Shown here piece after piece: positions 1 to 8,572 of a stretch of DNA of 64,000 nt. Numbering within the stretch: the first letter of the stretch is position 1; each line of letters opens with the position of its first letter. A program made the position numbers and the translations under genes. The DNA lies in assembly GCF_000472925.1 (NCBI RefSeq), contig NZ_AXAS01000016.1:124001-188000 (forward strand). The letters run 5' to 3'. Source of the DNA: Bradyrhizobium sp. Ec3.3. GTDB taxonomy: Bacteria; Pseudomonadota; Alphaproteobacteria; Rhizobiales; Xanthobacteraceae. The notes beneath the pieces are model-generated. The model did no database searches and had not been told where the DNA came from. It worked only from the letters and a program-made list of their open reading frames with translations.

Positions 1-599
1 TCGGAGGCGGGATGGTCGGGCGGCAGCAGGGCGACGGTTGCCAAAATGCTGATGAACGATAGTGCCGCGGCGGCCCATACCGGCGCGGTGTCACCGTAAT
101 GGACGAGAAAGCCGGAGAGCGCCGGCCCCAGCAGCAGCCCCGTTCCGATCGCTCCGCTGGTCATCCCGAGCGCCTGCTTGCGCGTCGACGGCGCGCTGTG
201 CTCGGCCGCATAGGCATGCGCCACCGAGATATTGCCCGAGGTCAGACCGTCGATGATCCGGGCGAGAAAGACCAGGGTCAGGTTGGTTGCAAGCGCGAGC
301 AGAGCAAAGCCGACGAACGTACCGATCTGGCTGACGAGCAGGACCTTGCGGCGGCCATAGCGGTCCGAGAGCATGCCCACCACTGGTCCGGCTACGAGCT
401 GGCAGACGGCGTAGGCCGAGATCAGCATGCCCAGCACGAACGGTGTTGCACCGAGCCGCTGCGAGTAGAACGGGAGCAGGGGCAGGATGATCCCCAATCC
501 CGTGGCATCCACGGCCACCACGACAAAGGTTGGCACGAGCGACAGGCTGCTCTCGCCCTGCAGCGTGTGGCCGGCCTCTGTCGTGGAACCCGCGCTCAT
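1..599 (-). CDS. MFS transporter, N-terminal part (cut by window edge)
   Basis: The minus-strand reading frame from the ATG at 599 runs off the window start, so about 199 residues of a roughly 400-residue protein are present. It shows successive hydrophobic helices and, after helix 2, the MFS motif A as GMLSDRYGRRKVLL, typical of drug:proton antiporters of the DHA1/TetA type. An inner-membrane exporter of a small organic molecule is the likely role; the substrate cannot be read from sequence. It is divergent from the MarR gene at 692, with 92 bases between, which suggests MarR control of both sides (inference). A different, alanine/arginine-rich open frame on the same strand is a shadow. Confidence 0.85.
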   Translation of the reverse strand, partial: MSAGSTTEAGHTLQGESSLSLVPTFVVVAVDATGLGIILPLLPFYSQRLGATPFVLGMLISAYAVCQLVAGPVVGMLSDRYGRRKVLLVSQIGTFVGFALLALATNLTLVFLARIIDGLTSGNISVAHAYAAEHSAPSTRKQALGMTSGAIGTGLLLGPALSGFLVHYGDTAPVWAAAALSFISILATVALLPPDHPAS

Positions 600-691
600 G
601 GTGCGTCGGTCTCGTTCGCTTTCCCGTGATCAGGTGCAATATCCCGGCCTATATAGTTGTCACCTAATAGTTTGCATCCTATCTAATTTGC

Positions 692-1165
692 ATGGCTCCC
701 TCGCAGTCGCATATCCACGCCGAGATTGGCCGGCTGATTGCGCGCCTTGGCCGCATCTGGCGTCGCGAGTCGGACCAGGCGCTGTCGGATCACGGCCTGT
801 CCTATGCGACCGCGATTCCACTTCTGGTGCTGTCGCGGCAGGGAACTTCGGTGCGGCAGGGCGTGCTCGCCGAGGAATTGGGGATCGAAGGACCCTCGCT
901 GGTGCGGCTGATCGATCTGCTCGCGGCCGATGGTCTCGTCGAGCGCCGCGAGGACCCGACCGACCGGCGTGCCAAAACGCTACACCTCACAGCAACAGGC
1001 GACGCCAAGGTGGAGGAGATCAACCGCGTATTGCGCCGGGTGCGGGCGAGCCTGCTCAAGGATATCGGAGCGGAGGAACTTGCGATAACCTTCGCGACGC
1101 TCCAGCGCATCGAGCAGCGCGCCAGCCGCCTGCATGACGCGAAGACTGGTTCAGAGGCGAAATAG
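692..1165 (+). CDS. MarR-family transcriptional regulator
   Basis: A 157-residue protein with the MarR winged-helix fold: a helical dimerisation N-terminus, a recognition region around GIEGPSLVRLIDLLAADGLV (about residues 65-84) and the wing signature with DPTDRRAKTLHLTATG (about 88-103). MarR proteins usually repress adjacent efflux genes and release DNA on binding aromatic or phenolic ligands. Here it is followed 2 bases later by the FUSC efflux gene and is divergent from an MFS exporter, so it is the obvious candidate regulator of both. I see no clean palindrome in the 600-691 gap beyond the short CTATATAG. Confidence 0.9.
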   Translation: MAPSQSHIHAEIGRLIARLGRIWRRESDQALSDHGLSYATAIPLLVLSRQGTSVRQGVLAEELGIEGPSLVRLIDLLAADGLVERREDPTDRRAKTLHLTATGDAKVEEINRVLRRVRASLLKDIGAEELAITFATLQRIEQRASRLHDAKTGSEAK

Positions 1166-1167
1166 TC

Positions 1168-3213
1168 ATGCGCGCTGATGAGCCGTTCCTGGTCCGCCAC
1201 GCGGACCTCATCTTCGCCTTGAAGACGTTTGCCGCGTCGATGCTGGCGCTCGTTATCGCCCTATGGATGGATCTGCCGCGGCCCTATTGGGCGATGGCGA
1301 CCGTCTACATCACCTCGCAGCCGCTCGCCGGCGCCACCAGCTCCAAGGCATTCTTTCGCGTCATTGGGACGCTCGTTGGAGCCACGGCGACGGTGGCCAT
1401 GGTGCCCAATCTCGTCGACGCGCCGGAACTGCTCTGCCTCGCCATCGCGGTTTGGGTCGGTCTTTGTCTTTACGTCTCACTGCTCGACGGCACGCCCCGC
1501 AGCTATCTCTTCATGCTGGCGGGCTATACGGTTGCGTTGATCGGCTTCCCCTCTGTCTCCGACCCCGGAAACATCTTTGACACCGCGCTTGCGCGCGTGG
1601 AGGAGATTTCGCTCGGCATCATCTGTGCGAGCCTGGTCTCGACCGTCGTGTTTCCCCGCAGCGTCGCGCCGGCCGTCGCGGCGCGTGTCGACAATTGGCT
1701 CAGGGACGCGCGCCGCCTCAGCCACGACACATTGCTCGGTCGCGGCACCGACGAAGCCCGCCGCGCGCTCCGGCTGCGCCTTGCCACCGACATCGTCGAG
1801 ATCGACACGCTTGCGGTCCATCTCGGTTATGACCGCCTGGCGGACGCCGAGGCCGTGACCGGCCTTCGTGAAATCCGCGTACGGATGCTGATGCTCTTGC
1901 CGGCGATCGCCTCGATCGAGGATCGGCTGGCCGCGCTCGGCGAACGGGGTCTCCAGGCGCAGCCCGAGCTCAAGCGCCTGCTTGGGGATCTCGGCACATG
2001 GGTTTCGGAGGACGCGCGGCTGCCGCCCGAGCCGATCCGCGCCACGATCGAGGCGCGGCAGGCGGCGCTCGACGGCAACGCCTCCTGGGAGCGGATCATC
2101 ACGACCAGCCTCCTGTCGCGATTGCGTGAGCTCGTCGATCTCTCCTGTGACTGCCGCGCGCTCAGCGAGGCGATCGCCGCCGGCCGCAGGATTTCCACGG
2201 TCGATCTCGTCTTCCATCCTGAGGCTGGTGCTGCAGCCGTGCGTCATCGCGACCGCGGCCTCGCGCTGTGGTCGGCGGCCGGTGCGGTCATCGCCATCCT
2301 GATCTGCTGCGCCTTCTGGATCGGGACCGGCTGGCCGGATGGCGCATCGGCGCCGATGATGGCGGCAGTGGCCTGTTGCTTCTTCGCCGCCCAGGACGAT
2401 CCCGCGCGCTTCATCCGCAGCTTTGGCTTGTGGTCGCTGGTCGCGATCGTCGTGGTCGCGATCTACCTGTTCGCGCTGGTGCCCGCGATCTCCCATATCG
2501 AGGTCCTGATCGTCGCGCTGGCGCCGACCTTCCTGCTCTATGGCCTCCTGATCGCGCGGCCCGCGACGACCGGCACCGGCATGGCGCTCGCCGCCAATAC
2601 GGCGACGCTGCTCGCGCTGCAATCGACCTATAGCGCGGATTTTGCCGCCTATGCCAATTCCGCGCTTGCCTTCTTCGTCGGTGTCGGCATCGCCGAGCTC
2701 GTGACCCGGATCGCGCGCGGGGTGGGAGCAGAGTGGGTCGCCAAGCGCCTGGTGCTATCGAGCTGGAAGACGCTGGCGGTCGCCGCCGAGCGCCGCGGCA
2801 AGCATGATCGCGCGGAATTCGCAGGTCTGATGCTGCACCGGATGGGATTGCTCGTGCAGCGTATCGCCTTCGTCTCGGAGGCCGACCGTCGCGACACCGA
2901 GAGCCTGGCGCAGCTCCGCATCGGGCTCAACATCATACACCTTCGTCGGGCTCGCTACGGCCTCGCTGCATCCACGCTCTTCGTTCTCGACGACATGCTG
3001 GATCAGCTCGCTGCCGCATTCCGTCACTATACCGGCGCCGGCATGCCACCAGAGCTGCTCGCGCGCATCGACACCGCGCTCGCCGCGGCCGTCGAGGATC
3101 CGAACCCGCAGGCGCGGGAGGACGCCCTGCTCGGGCTCGTCGGCATCCGGCGCGGGCTGTATCCGCAAGCACCCGCCTATCGCCCGCAGCGAGGGGAGAG
3201 CTTTGCGGCATGA
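1168..3213 (+). CDS. FUSC-family inner-membrane efflux protein (AaeB-like)
   Basis: A 681-residue integral membrane protein with two blocks of hydrophobic helices (about residues 15-165 and 365-510), each followed by a long soluble region. This is the duplicated architecture of the fusaric acid resistance / p-hydroxybenzoate exporter family. An early WMDLPRPYWAMATVYI segment matches the family. It begins 2 bases after the MarR stop and overlaps the following DUF1656 gene by 4 bases, so the three efflux genes are translationally coupled. With the DUF1656 protein and the HlyD adaptor it should form an AaeXAB-type exporter of aromatic carboxylic acids; the substrate is inferred from family only. 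Order here is B-X-A rather than the X-A-B order of E. coli. Confidence 0.9.
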   Translation: MRADEPFLVRHADLIFALKTFAASMLALVIALWMDLPRPYWAMATVYITSQPLAGATSSKAFFRVIGTLVGATATVAMVPNLVDAPELLCLAIAVWVGLCLYVSLLDGTPRSYLFMLAGYTVALIGFPSVSDPGNIFDTALARVEEISLGIICASLVSTVVFPRSVAPAVAARVDNWLRDARRLSHDTLLGRGTDEARRALRLRLATDIVEIDTLAVHLGYDRLADAEAVTGLREIRVRMLMLLPAIASIEDRLAALGERGLQAQPELKRLLGDLGTWVSEDARLPPEPIRATIEARQAALDGNASWERIITTSLLSRLRELVDLSCDCRALSEAIAAGRRISTVDLVFHPEAGAAAVRHRDRGLALWSAAGAVIAILICCAFWIGTGWPDGASAPMMAAVACCFFAAQDDPARFIRSFGLWSLVAIVVVAIYLFALVPAISHIEVLIVALAPTFLLYGLLIARPATTGTGMALAANTATLLALQSTYSADFAAYANSALAFFVGVGIAELVTRIARGVGAEWVAKRLVLSSWKTLAVAAERRGKHDRAEFAGLMLHRMGLLVQRIAFVSEADRRDTESLAQLRIGLNIIHLRRARYGLAASTLFVLDDMLDQLAAAFRHYTGAGMPPELLARIDTALAAAVEDPNPQAREDALLGLVGIRRGLYPQAPAYRPQRGESFAA

Positions 3214-3416
3214 GGTATGAGATCGACATTTACGGCGTGCTCGTGCCGGCGCTGCTGCTGTGGCTGATCGTGGCCTTTGCGATCAGTGCCGTCTTGCGCC
3301 GGCTGATGCAGCGCTTCGGCCTCTACCGGCTGGTCTGGCATCGCGCGCTGTTCAATTTCGCGCTGTTCGTCTGCATTCTCGGCGGCATCGTGTATCTTTC
3401 GGAGTTTCTGCCATGA
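3210..3416 (+). CDS. DUF1656 small membrane protein (AaeX-like)
   Basis: A 68-residue protein with two hydrophobic segments (about residues 8-28 and 46-65), starting MRYEIDIYGVLVPALLLWLI, matching the DUF1656 family. These proteins nearly always sit between FUSC and HlyD-type efflux genes, as here. Start and stop overlap both neighbours by 4 bases (ATGA), so the stoichiometry is probably coupled by translation. The molecular function is not established. Confidence 0.88.
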   Translation: MRYEIDIYGVLVPALLLWLIVAFAISAVLRRLMQRFGLYRLVWHRALFNFALFVCILGGIVYLSEFLP

Positions 3417-4279
3417 AGGGGAATTTCGCCTGGCTCGGCCGGGTTGCCTTGACGCTGCTTGTCGTCGTTGCGGCGATCGCCGTCGGCCGCGGGCTTTGGG
3501 CCTACTACATGGAGGCGCCGTGGACGCGCGACGGGCGCGTCCGCGCCGACGTGGTCCAGGTAGCGCCCGACGTGTCAGGTTTCGTGACGGAGGTTCTGGT
3601 CAAGGACAACCAGAAGGTCCATCGCGGCGACGTCTTGTTTCGCATCGATCGGGAGCGCTTTGCGCTGGCGTTGCAACAGGCCGACGCCGCGCTTGCCGGC
3701 CACCGCGCCACGCTCGACCAGGCCAATGCCGACCTGAAGCGTTACAGCGCGCTCACTACCGACGCTGTTTCGCAGCAGAAGCAGGAGCAGGTGCTTGCCA
3801 CGCAGTTGCAGGCCAAGGCGGCCTACGATCAGGTGGTCGCCGACCGGGCGGTGGCCCAGCTCAATCTCGATCGCAGCGACGTGCGGGCCTCGGTAAATGG
3901 CATCATCACCAACATGGACTTGCGGCCGGGCGCGTATGTGACGGCAGGAAAGGGCGTGATGGCGCTCGTTGACACCGACACGCTGCATGTCGAAGGCTAT
4001 TTCGAGGAGACCAAGCTTGCGCGCATCCGCATCGGCGACAAGGTGCAGGTCCGCCTGATGGGCGAGCCCGCGAAGCTCACCGGCCACGTCGAAAGCATCG
4101 CGGCCGGGATCGAGGATCGCGACCGCGCCGCGGGCGCGAACTTGCTCGCCAACGTCAACCCGACCTTCAGCTGGGTCCGACTGGCCCAGCGCGTTCCCGT
4201 ACGGATCGCGCTCGACGAGATCCCGGACAATATCGCACTGGTCGCCGGCCGCTCGGCGACCGTGGAGGTGCTGAACTAG
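3413..4279 (+). CDS. HlyD/EmrA-type periplasmic adaptor of the FUSC efflux system
   Basis: A 288-residue membrane-fusion protein: N-terminal membrane anchor (about residues 8-27), a biotinyl-lipoyl-like segment with VAPDVSGFVTEVLVKDNQ (about 44-61), a helical hairpin, and the return of the barrel with DRSDVRASVNGIITNMDL (about 154-171). I chose the ATG at 3413 because it overlaps the DUF1656 stop as ATGA and is followed at once by the anchor helix; an upstream in-frame extension to 3260 only re-reads the neighbouring gene. It links the inner-membrane pump to the outer membrane. The TAG stop runs directly into a dispersed palindromic repeat. Confidence 0.9.
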   Translation: MKGNFAWLGRVALTLLVVVAAIAVGRGLWAYYMEAPWTRDGRVRADVVQVAPDVSGFVTEVLVKDNQKVHRGDVLFRIDRERFALALQQADAALAGHRATLDQANADLKRYSALTTDAVSQQKQEQVLATQLQAKAAYDQVVADRAVAQLNLDRSDVRASVNGIITNMDLRPGAYVTAGKGVMALVDTDTLHVEGYFEETKLARIRIGDKVQVRLMGEPAKLTGHVESIAAGIEDRDRAAGANLLANVNPTFSWVRLAQRVPVRIALDEIPDNIALVAGRSATVEVLN

Positions 4280-4354
4280 AGCATGATCCGGAAAAGTGTG
4301 AAGCGGTTTTCCCTCGCGACAAACGCGGAACGCGTTTGCGCGGAGATCATGCTC
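4279..4354. repeat. Dispersed intergenic palindrome, family A, copy 1
   Basis: The ends are perfect inverted 10-mers, GAGCATGATC (4279-4288) and GATCATGCTC (4345-4354), with an inner GTGAAGCGGTTTTCC and an inner hairpin AAACGCGGAACGCGTTT (4321-4337). A related copy lies at 9378-9441. The first base is the last base of the efflux adaptor stop codon, and the element ends 10 bases before the convergent asparaginase stop, so it may act as a shared 3' end structure. Confidence 0.8.
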
Positions 4355-4364
4355 AAACAACAAG

Positions 4365-5477
4365 CTACCAGGTCGCGGTGAAGGCCTTCTGAAGCTCGGC
4401 AGGCGCCGTGACGCCGCTCGCGATCAGGAGCTGGGTGAGAACGCGCGCCTTCTGCGGGTTCAGGTCCTCGGACACGACGAAGCCGTTCTTGTCGTCGTCG
4501 ACCTCGACATTGCGCGTGACGAAGCCCGAGCGGACCCGCGTGGCGCGGACGACGATGATGCCCTTCTTGGCGGCCGCCTCGAGCGCGTCGAGCGCGGGCT
4601 TCGACGTGTTGCCGTCGCCGACGCCTGCCAGCACGATGCCCTTGGCGCCGTGCGAAATCGCGTCCTCGATCGGAATGGCGTCCATGTTGGCGTGGGAGTA
4701 GACGATCTCGACGCGGGGCAGAGGATCGCTTGCCGGCAGCGCATAGGTCGTGCGCTTCGCACCCGCCTGCGCCAGGAAACGAACGCCGCCGGCGGTGTCG
4801 ACATAGCCGATCGGACCGTCGTTGGGCGACATGAACGTCTCGACGCTCGTGGTGTTGGTCTTGGTCACCGAGCGGGCGCTCTGGATCTTGTCGTTCAACA
4901 CGGCCATGACGCCCCGCCCGCGCGAACGCGGATCGGCGGCGACCTGGAAGGCTTCATAGAGATTGCCGGGGCCATCCGCGCTGACCGCCGTAGCGGGCCG
5001 CATTGAGCCGACGATGACCACGGGCTTGTCGCCCTTGACCACGTTGTCGAGGAAGAACGCGGTCTCCTCCAGCGTATCCGTGCCGTGGGTGATGACGACC
5101 GCATCGGCCTCGTTCTTGTCGAACGCCTGCTGGATGCGCTGGGCCAGCGCAAACCAGACCTTGTCGTTCATGTCCTGCGATCCGATCGACGAAATCTGTT
5201 CGGCATTCACGCTCGCGAGCTTGTCGAGGCCCGGGACCGAGGCGACCAGTTGCTCACCGGTGATCTGGCCGGATTTGTAAGCGCCTGCTGCCCGTGGATC
5301 GGCTTGACCGGCGATGGTCCCGCCGGTCGCGAGCACGAGAACGCGCGGCAGATTGTCGGCGGCATATGCGGCCGTATTGATCGTGAATGATGATGCCGCC
5401 AGCGCGATCACCGGAATGGAGAGCATCGCGATCAGGCTTTGCCGGCGGCTTGCCGATGTCAGGGTGTCGTTCGTCAT
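4365..5477 (-). CDS. Type II L-asparaginase, exported
   Basis: A 370-residue protein with a signal peptide ending near AAYAAD (about residue 40), then the two asparaginase threonine motifs: VLATGGTIAG (about 48-57) and VVITHGTDTLEETAFF (about 126-141), plus the catalytic-lysine region LNDKIQSARS. This places it with periplasmic type II asparaginases that hydrolyse asparagine (and often glutamine) to the acid and ammonia. A GGGAG ribosome site lies 9 bases before the ATG. It is monocistronic and convergent with the efflux operon. Whether it prefers Asn or Gln cannot be told from these motifs. Confidence 0.93.
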   Translation of the reverse strand: MTNDTLTSASRRQSLIAMLSIPVIALAASSFTINTAAYAADNLPRVLVLATGGTIAGQADPRAAGAYKSGQITGEQLVASVPGLDKLASVNAEQISSIGSQDMNDKVWFALAQRIQQAFDKNEADAVVITHGTDTLEETAFFLDNVVKGDKPVVIVGSMRPATAVSADGPGNLYEAFQVAADPRSRGRGVMAVLNDKIQSARSVTKTNTTSVETFMSPNDGPIGYVDTAGGVRFLAQAGAKRTTYALPASDPLPRVEIVYSHANMDAIPIEDAISHGAKGIVLAGVGDGNTSKPALDALEAAAKKGIIVVRATRVRSGFVTRNVEVDDDKNGFVVSEDLNPQKARVLTQLLIASGVTAPAELQKAFTATW

Positions 5478-5558
5478 TGAAATGATCTCCCGTCAAGGCT
5501 TCGATGCCTGAATGGTCCCGCCAGCACCCATCATGTTTTCCATCCCGCGACATTTTGT

Positions 5559-5571
5559 CAATCGATGATTG
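5559..5571. promoter_or_regulatory. Short inverted repeat between asparaginase and monooxygenase genes
   Basis: CAATC-GAT-GATTG is a perfect 5+5 inverted repeat in the 284-base gap separating the divergent asparaginase (start 5477) and monooxygenase (start 5762). It is 82 bases upstream of the asparaginase start, where a regulator could act. Short enough to be chance. Confidence 0.3.
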
Positions 5572-5761
5572 CCTTCCGGGATCGACGCGCGTCGCGACAA
5601 CGGCGGCTGCGGCATGTCGGGATACGACAGCACGACGTCCTCGAACGGGATCGATGATCCATTTGCCGGCCAAAACCGTGCCCTCGTTGCGCATCCCGGC
5701 CTTTGTGGGCTAACTGGCACGAGTTGTCGAAAGAGCAACGCCCGCCGCGGAGGAAGCATCG

Positions 5762-7621
5762 ATGTCATTGGACAATCACAAGACCGGCGCAGCCGGCGCA
5801 TCCAACATCGACATCGCGACGCTGCGGGCGCGCTATCGCGACGAGCGCGACCGGCGTTTGCGGGCCGAGGGCAAGGCGCAATATGTCGAGGTGACCGGCG
5901 AATTCGGCCACTATCTCGACGACCCCTGGGCCGACCCCGGCTTCACGCGACAGGCGATCAGCGAGGAGACGGAGGTCGTCGTTGTCGGTGGCGGTTTCGG
6001 TGGCCTGTTATGCGGCGCGCGCCTGCGCGAGGCCGGCATCGACGATTTCCGCATCGTGGAAAAGGCCGCGGATTTCGGCGGCACCTGGTACTGGAATCGC
6101 TATCCGGGGGCTGCCTGCGACACCGAGAGCTACATCTATCTGCCGCTGCTGGAAGAGACCGGCTACATGCCCGTGCGCAAATATGCACGCGCGCCCGAGA
6201 TCTATGAGCACTCGCGCCGGATCGGCCATCATTTCGGCCTCTACGAGCGCGCTCTGTTTCAGACCGTCATCTCGCGGATGGAATGGCGGGAAGAGGAGGC
6301 GCGCTGGCTGGTGGAGACTGATCGCGGCGACAAGATCCGTGCGCGTTTCGTCATTCTCGCCGGTGGCCCGCTCAGCCGGCCGAAGCTGCCGGGCATTCCT
6401 GGCATCGAAATGTTCAAAGGCCACAGCTTTCACACCAGCCGCTGGGACTACGCTTACACCGGTGGCACCGCGGAAGGTGGCTTGAGCGGGCTCGCTGACA
6501 AGCGCGTCGGCATCATCGGCACTGGCGCGACCGCCGTGCAATGCGTGCCGCACCTCGGGCGCGCGGCCAAGGAACTCCACGTCTTCCAGCGCACGCCATC
6601 GGCGATCGGCGTGCGCGACGACCGTCCGACGGATGATACCTGGACCAAGAGCCTGAAGCCCGGCTGGCAGCGCGAGCGCATGGACAATTTTACGGCGGTG
6701 ATATCAGGCGAGCCGTTCGAGGAGGATCTGGTGCAGGACGGCTGGACCGGTCTGCTCGGCGAAATCCTGCTCGCGCCGCGCCGTCAGCCGGAGCCGGTTA
6801 CCTCGCTCGAGCAGGCGCTCAAGGTAATCGAGCAGGCCGACTACCGGAAGATGGAAGAGATCCGCGCCCGCGTCGATGCCGTGGTGAAGGACCCCGCGGC
6901 GGCCGAAGCGCTAAAGCCCTGGTACAAGGCGTTCTGCAAGCGGCCGTGCTTCCACGACGAATATCTCGACACCTTCAATCGCCCCAACGTGCATCTCGTC
7001 GATACGAAGGGCCATGGCGTCGAGCGGATCGCGGAAAACGCCGTCGTCGTCGACGGCAAGGCTTATGAACTCGACTGCCTGATCTACGCCAGCGGTTTTG
7101 AGGTCGGCACCGATTATGCCCGCCGCATGGGGTTTGAGCTCCATGGCCGCGGCGGCCTCAGCCTGACCGAGCGCTGGCGCGAGGGCGTGAAGACAATGCA
7201 CGGCTTTTACAGCCGCGGCTTTCCCAACTGCTTTCTGATCGTCACCGTGCAGGCCGGCCAGAGCGCCAACTTCCCGCACATCATCGACGAGCAGTCGCGC
7301 CACATCGCCTATGTGATCAAGGAAGCACGCAAGCGCGGCGCGCGAACGCTGGAGCCGACGCTGGCTGCCGAGAATGCCTGGGTCGAGGAGGTCGTCAAGG
7401 CCGCGATCGGCCGGCAGACCTATCTCGCCGAATGCACGCCCGGCTATTACAACAACGAAGGCGTGTTCGATCCGATCGCCGCGCGCAACAGCCAGTATTG
7501 GCGCGGGCCGGTGGCGTTCCTGCGGCTGCTCGACAAGTGGCGCAAGGAGGGCAATCTGGAGGGGCTGGAATTGACTTATGTGACCGCTGCCGAGCCCGGC
7601 AGCTCTCCGGTGCCGGCTTGA
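5762..7621 (+). CDS. Baeyer-Villiger-type flavin monooxygenase
   Basis: A 619-residue protein with an FAD Rossmann motif VVVVGGGFGGLLCGARLREAG (GxGxxG near residue 75), the GGTWYWNRYPGAACDTES segment, the Baeyer-Villiger fingerprint FKGHSFHTSRWD (FxGxxxHxxxWD, near residue 218) and the NADPH Rossmann motif VGIIGTGATAVQ (near 252). This fits type I BVMOs related to phenylacetone and cyclohexanone monooxygenase, which insert oxygen next to a ketone to give esters or lactones. Compared with about 540 residues for the classic enzymes it has an N-terminal extension of about 60 residues. Ribosome site GGAGGAAGCATCG precedes the ATG. Its 3' end abuts an AroE-like gene, suggesting a joint alicyclic catabolic step (inference). 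Confidence 0.9.
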   Translation: MSLDNHKTGAAGASNIDIATLRARYRDERDRRLRAEGKAQYVEVTGEFGHYLDDPWADPGFTRQAISEETEVVVVGGGFGGLLCGARLREAGIDDFRIVEKAADFGGTWYWNRYPGAACDTESYIYLPLLEETGYMPVRKYARAPEIYEHSRRIGHHFGLYERALFQTVISRMEWREEEARWLVETDRGDKIRARFVILAGGPLSRPKLPGIPGIEMFKGHSFHTSRWDYAYTGGTAEGGLSGLADKRVGIIGTGATAVQCVPHLGRAAKELHVFQRTPSAIGVRDDRPTDDTWTKSLKPGWQRERMDNFTAVISGEPFEEDLVQDGWTGLLGEILLAPRRQPEPVTSLEQALKVIEQADYRKMEEIRARVDAVVKDPAAAEALKPWYKAFCKRPCFHDEYLDTFNRPNVHLVDTKGHGVERIAENAVVVDGKAYELDCLIYASGFEVGTDYARRMGFELHGRGGLSLTERWREGVKTMHGFYSRGFPNCFLIVTVQAGQSANFPHIIDEQSRHIAYVIKEARKRGARTLEPTLAAENAWVEEVVKAAIGRQTYLAECTPGYYNNEGVFDPIAARNSQYWRGPVAFLRLLDKWRKEGNLEGLELTYVTAAEPGSSPVPA

Positions 7622-7626
7622 GCGGC

Positions 7627-8421
7627 GTGCCCCCGACGCTCAGCGGCGCGACGCGGCTCTATGTCATCGTCGGCGATCCCATCGCCCAGGTGCGCTCGCC
7701 CGCAGGGCTCACGGCCGCTTTCGCCGCACGTGGTCATGACGGCATCCTCGTCCCCGTCCAGGTCGCGCCTGCCGACTTGTCCGGTTTCCTTGCGGTGGCG
7801 ACGCGGCTGAAAAATCTCGACGGCATCGTCGCAACCATCCCGCATAAGTTCGCCTGCTATCAGGCCTGCGCCAGCGCCACCGACCGCGCGCATTTTCTGC
7901 GCACCGTGAACCTGATGCGCCGCCGCGCGGATGGCGGCTGGCACGGCGACATGGTGGACGGGCTTGGCTTCGTCGGAGCGGCGCGTGCCAAGGGGATCGA
8001 CCCTGAGGGGATGCGCTCGCTGCTGGTCGGTGCCGGCGGAGCGGGCTCGGCGATTGCGCTCGCGCTGGTCGAGGCCGGTGTCCGCGAGATTGCCGTTCAC
8101 GACGCATCAGCTGAGCGGCGCGACGTGCTGATCGAACAACTCAACAGGCTCGGCAAGGGCCGCGCGCTGGCCGGCTCAGTCGATCCCACAGGTTTCGATT
8201 TCGTGGCCAACGCCACGCCCGCCGGCATGGGCGAAGGCGATCCGCTGCCGGTCGACGTCGCAAGGCTGGCGCCGTCGACCTATTGCGGCTGTGTCATCAC
8301 CAAGCCGGAGGTTTCGCCCTTCATCGCAGCGGCGCGAAAGGTCGGCTGCGTCACGGCGACCGGCACCGACATGTATCAGCAGCACCAGAGCATCATGGTG
8401 GACTTTCTGCTCGGCGGATGA
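7627..8421 (+). CDS. Shikimate dehydrogenase-like oxidoreductase (AroE paralogue)
   Basis: About 264 residues if read from GTG 7627; a TTG at 7618 overlapping the upstream TGA is an alternative start, and neither has a strong ribosome site. The AroE fold is clear: GDPIAQVRSP (16-25), TIPHK with catalytic Lys74, VGAGGAGSAIAL for NAD(P), NATPAGM, and a late MYQQHQ. Asp111 in GDMVDG is the second catalytic residue. Against E. coli AroE, three substrate-hydroxyl contacts differ: Ser14 is Val22, Thr87 is Leu96 and Thr101 is Val110, while Ser16, Lys65, Asn86 and Asp102 equivalents stay. So a dehydrogenase on a less polar ring acid than shikimate is plausible. It is tightly linked to the monooxygenase gene. 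Confidence 0.8.
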   Translation: MPPTLSGATRLYVIVGDPIAQVRSPAGLTAAFAARGHDGILVPVQVAPADLSGFLAVATRLKNLDGIVATIPHKFACYQACASATDRAHFLRTVNLMRRRADGGWHGDMVDGLGFVGAARAKGIDPEGMRSLLVGAGGAGSAIALALVEAGVREIAVHDASAERRDVLIEQLNRLGKGRALAGSVDPTGFDFVANATPAGMGEGDPLPVDVARLAPSTYCGCVITKPEVSPFIAAARKVGCVTATGTDMYQQHQSIMVDFLLGG

Positions 8422-8431
8422 CCTCGAGAAT

Positions 8432-8476
8432 GTCAAGCGTCGAGCCGCGCGTTGTTTGCGCGCGGCGGGGCTTGAC
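8432..8476. terminator. Nested two-stem hairpin after the AroE-like gene
   Basis: An outer 7-bp stem GTCAAGC (8432-8438) with GCTTGAC (8470-8476) encloses an inner 8-bp stem GCCGCGCG (8444-8451) with CGCGCGGC (8459-8466). It begins 10 bases after the stop and has no U tract, so it may be a Rho-assisted end or RNA-protecting structure rather than an intrinsic terminator. Confidence 0.5.
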
Positions 8477-8572
8477 GATCGGAGCTGGCGTAGGATCATG
8501 CCGTGAAGGCGGGCGAATGCCGGCCGTCGGTTGGTTGCGAGCAGGGCGCATGCCCCGAACAGAGGAACGAAA

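Noticed and set aside
5713..5730. Sigma-54-like promoter upstream of the monooxygenase gene (CTGGCACGAGTTGTC).
   Set aside because: The -24 element TGGCACG is good, but the required GC of the -12 element is not at the right distance; the spacing to TTGTC is too short.
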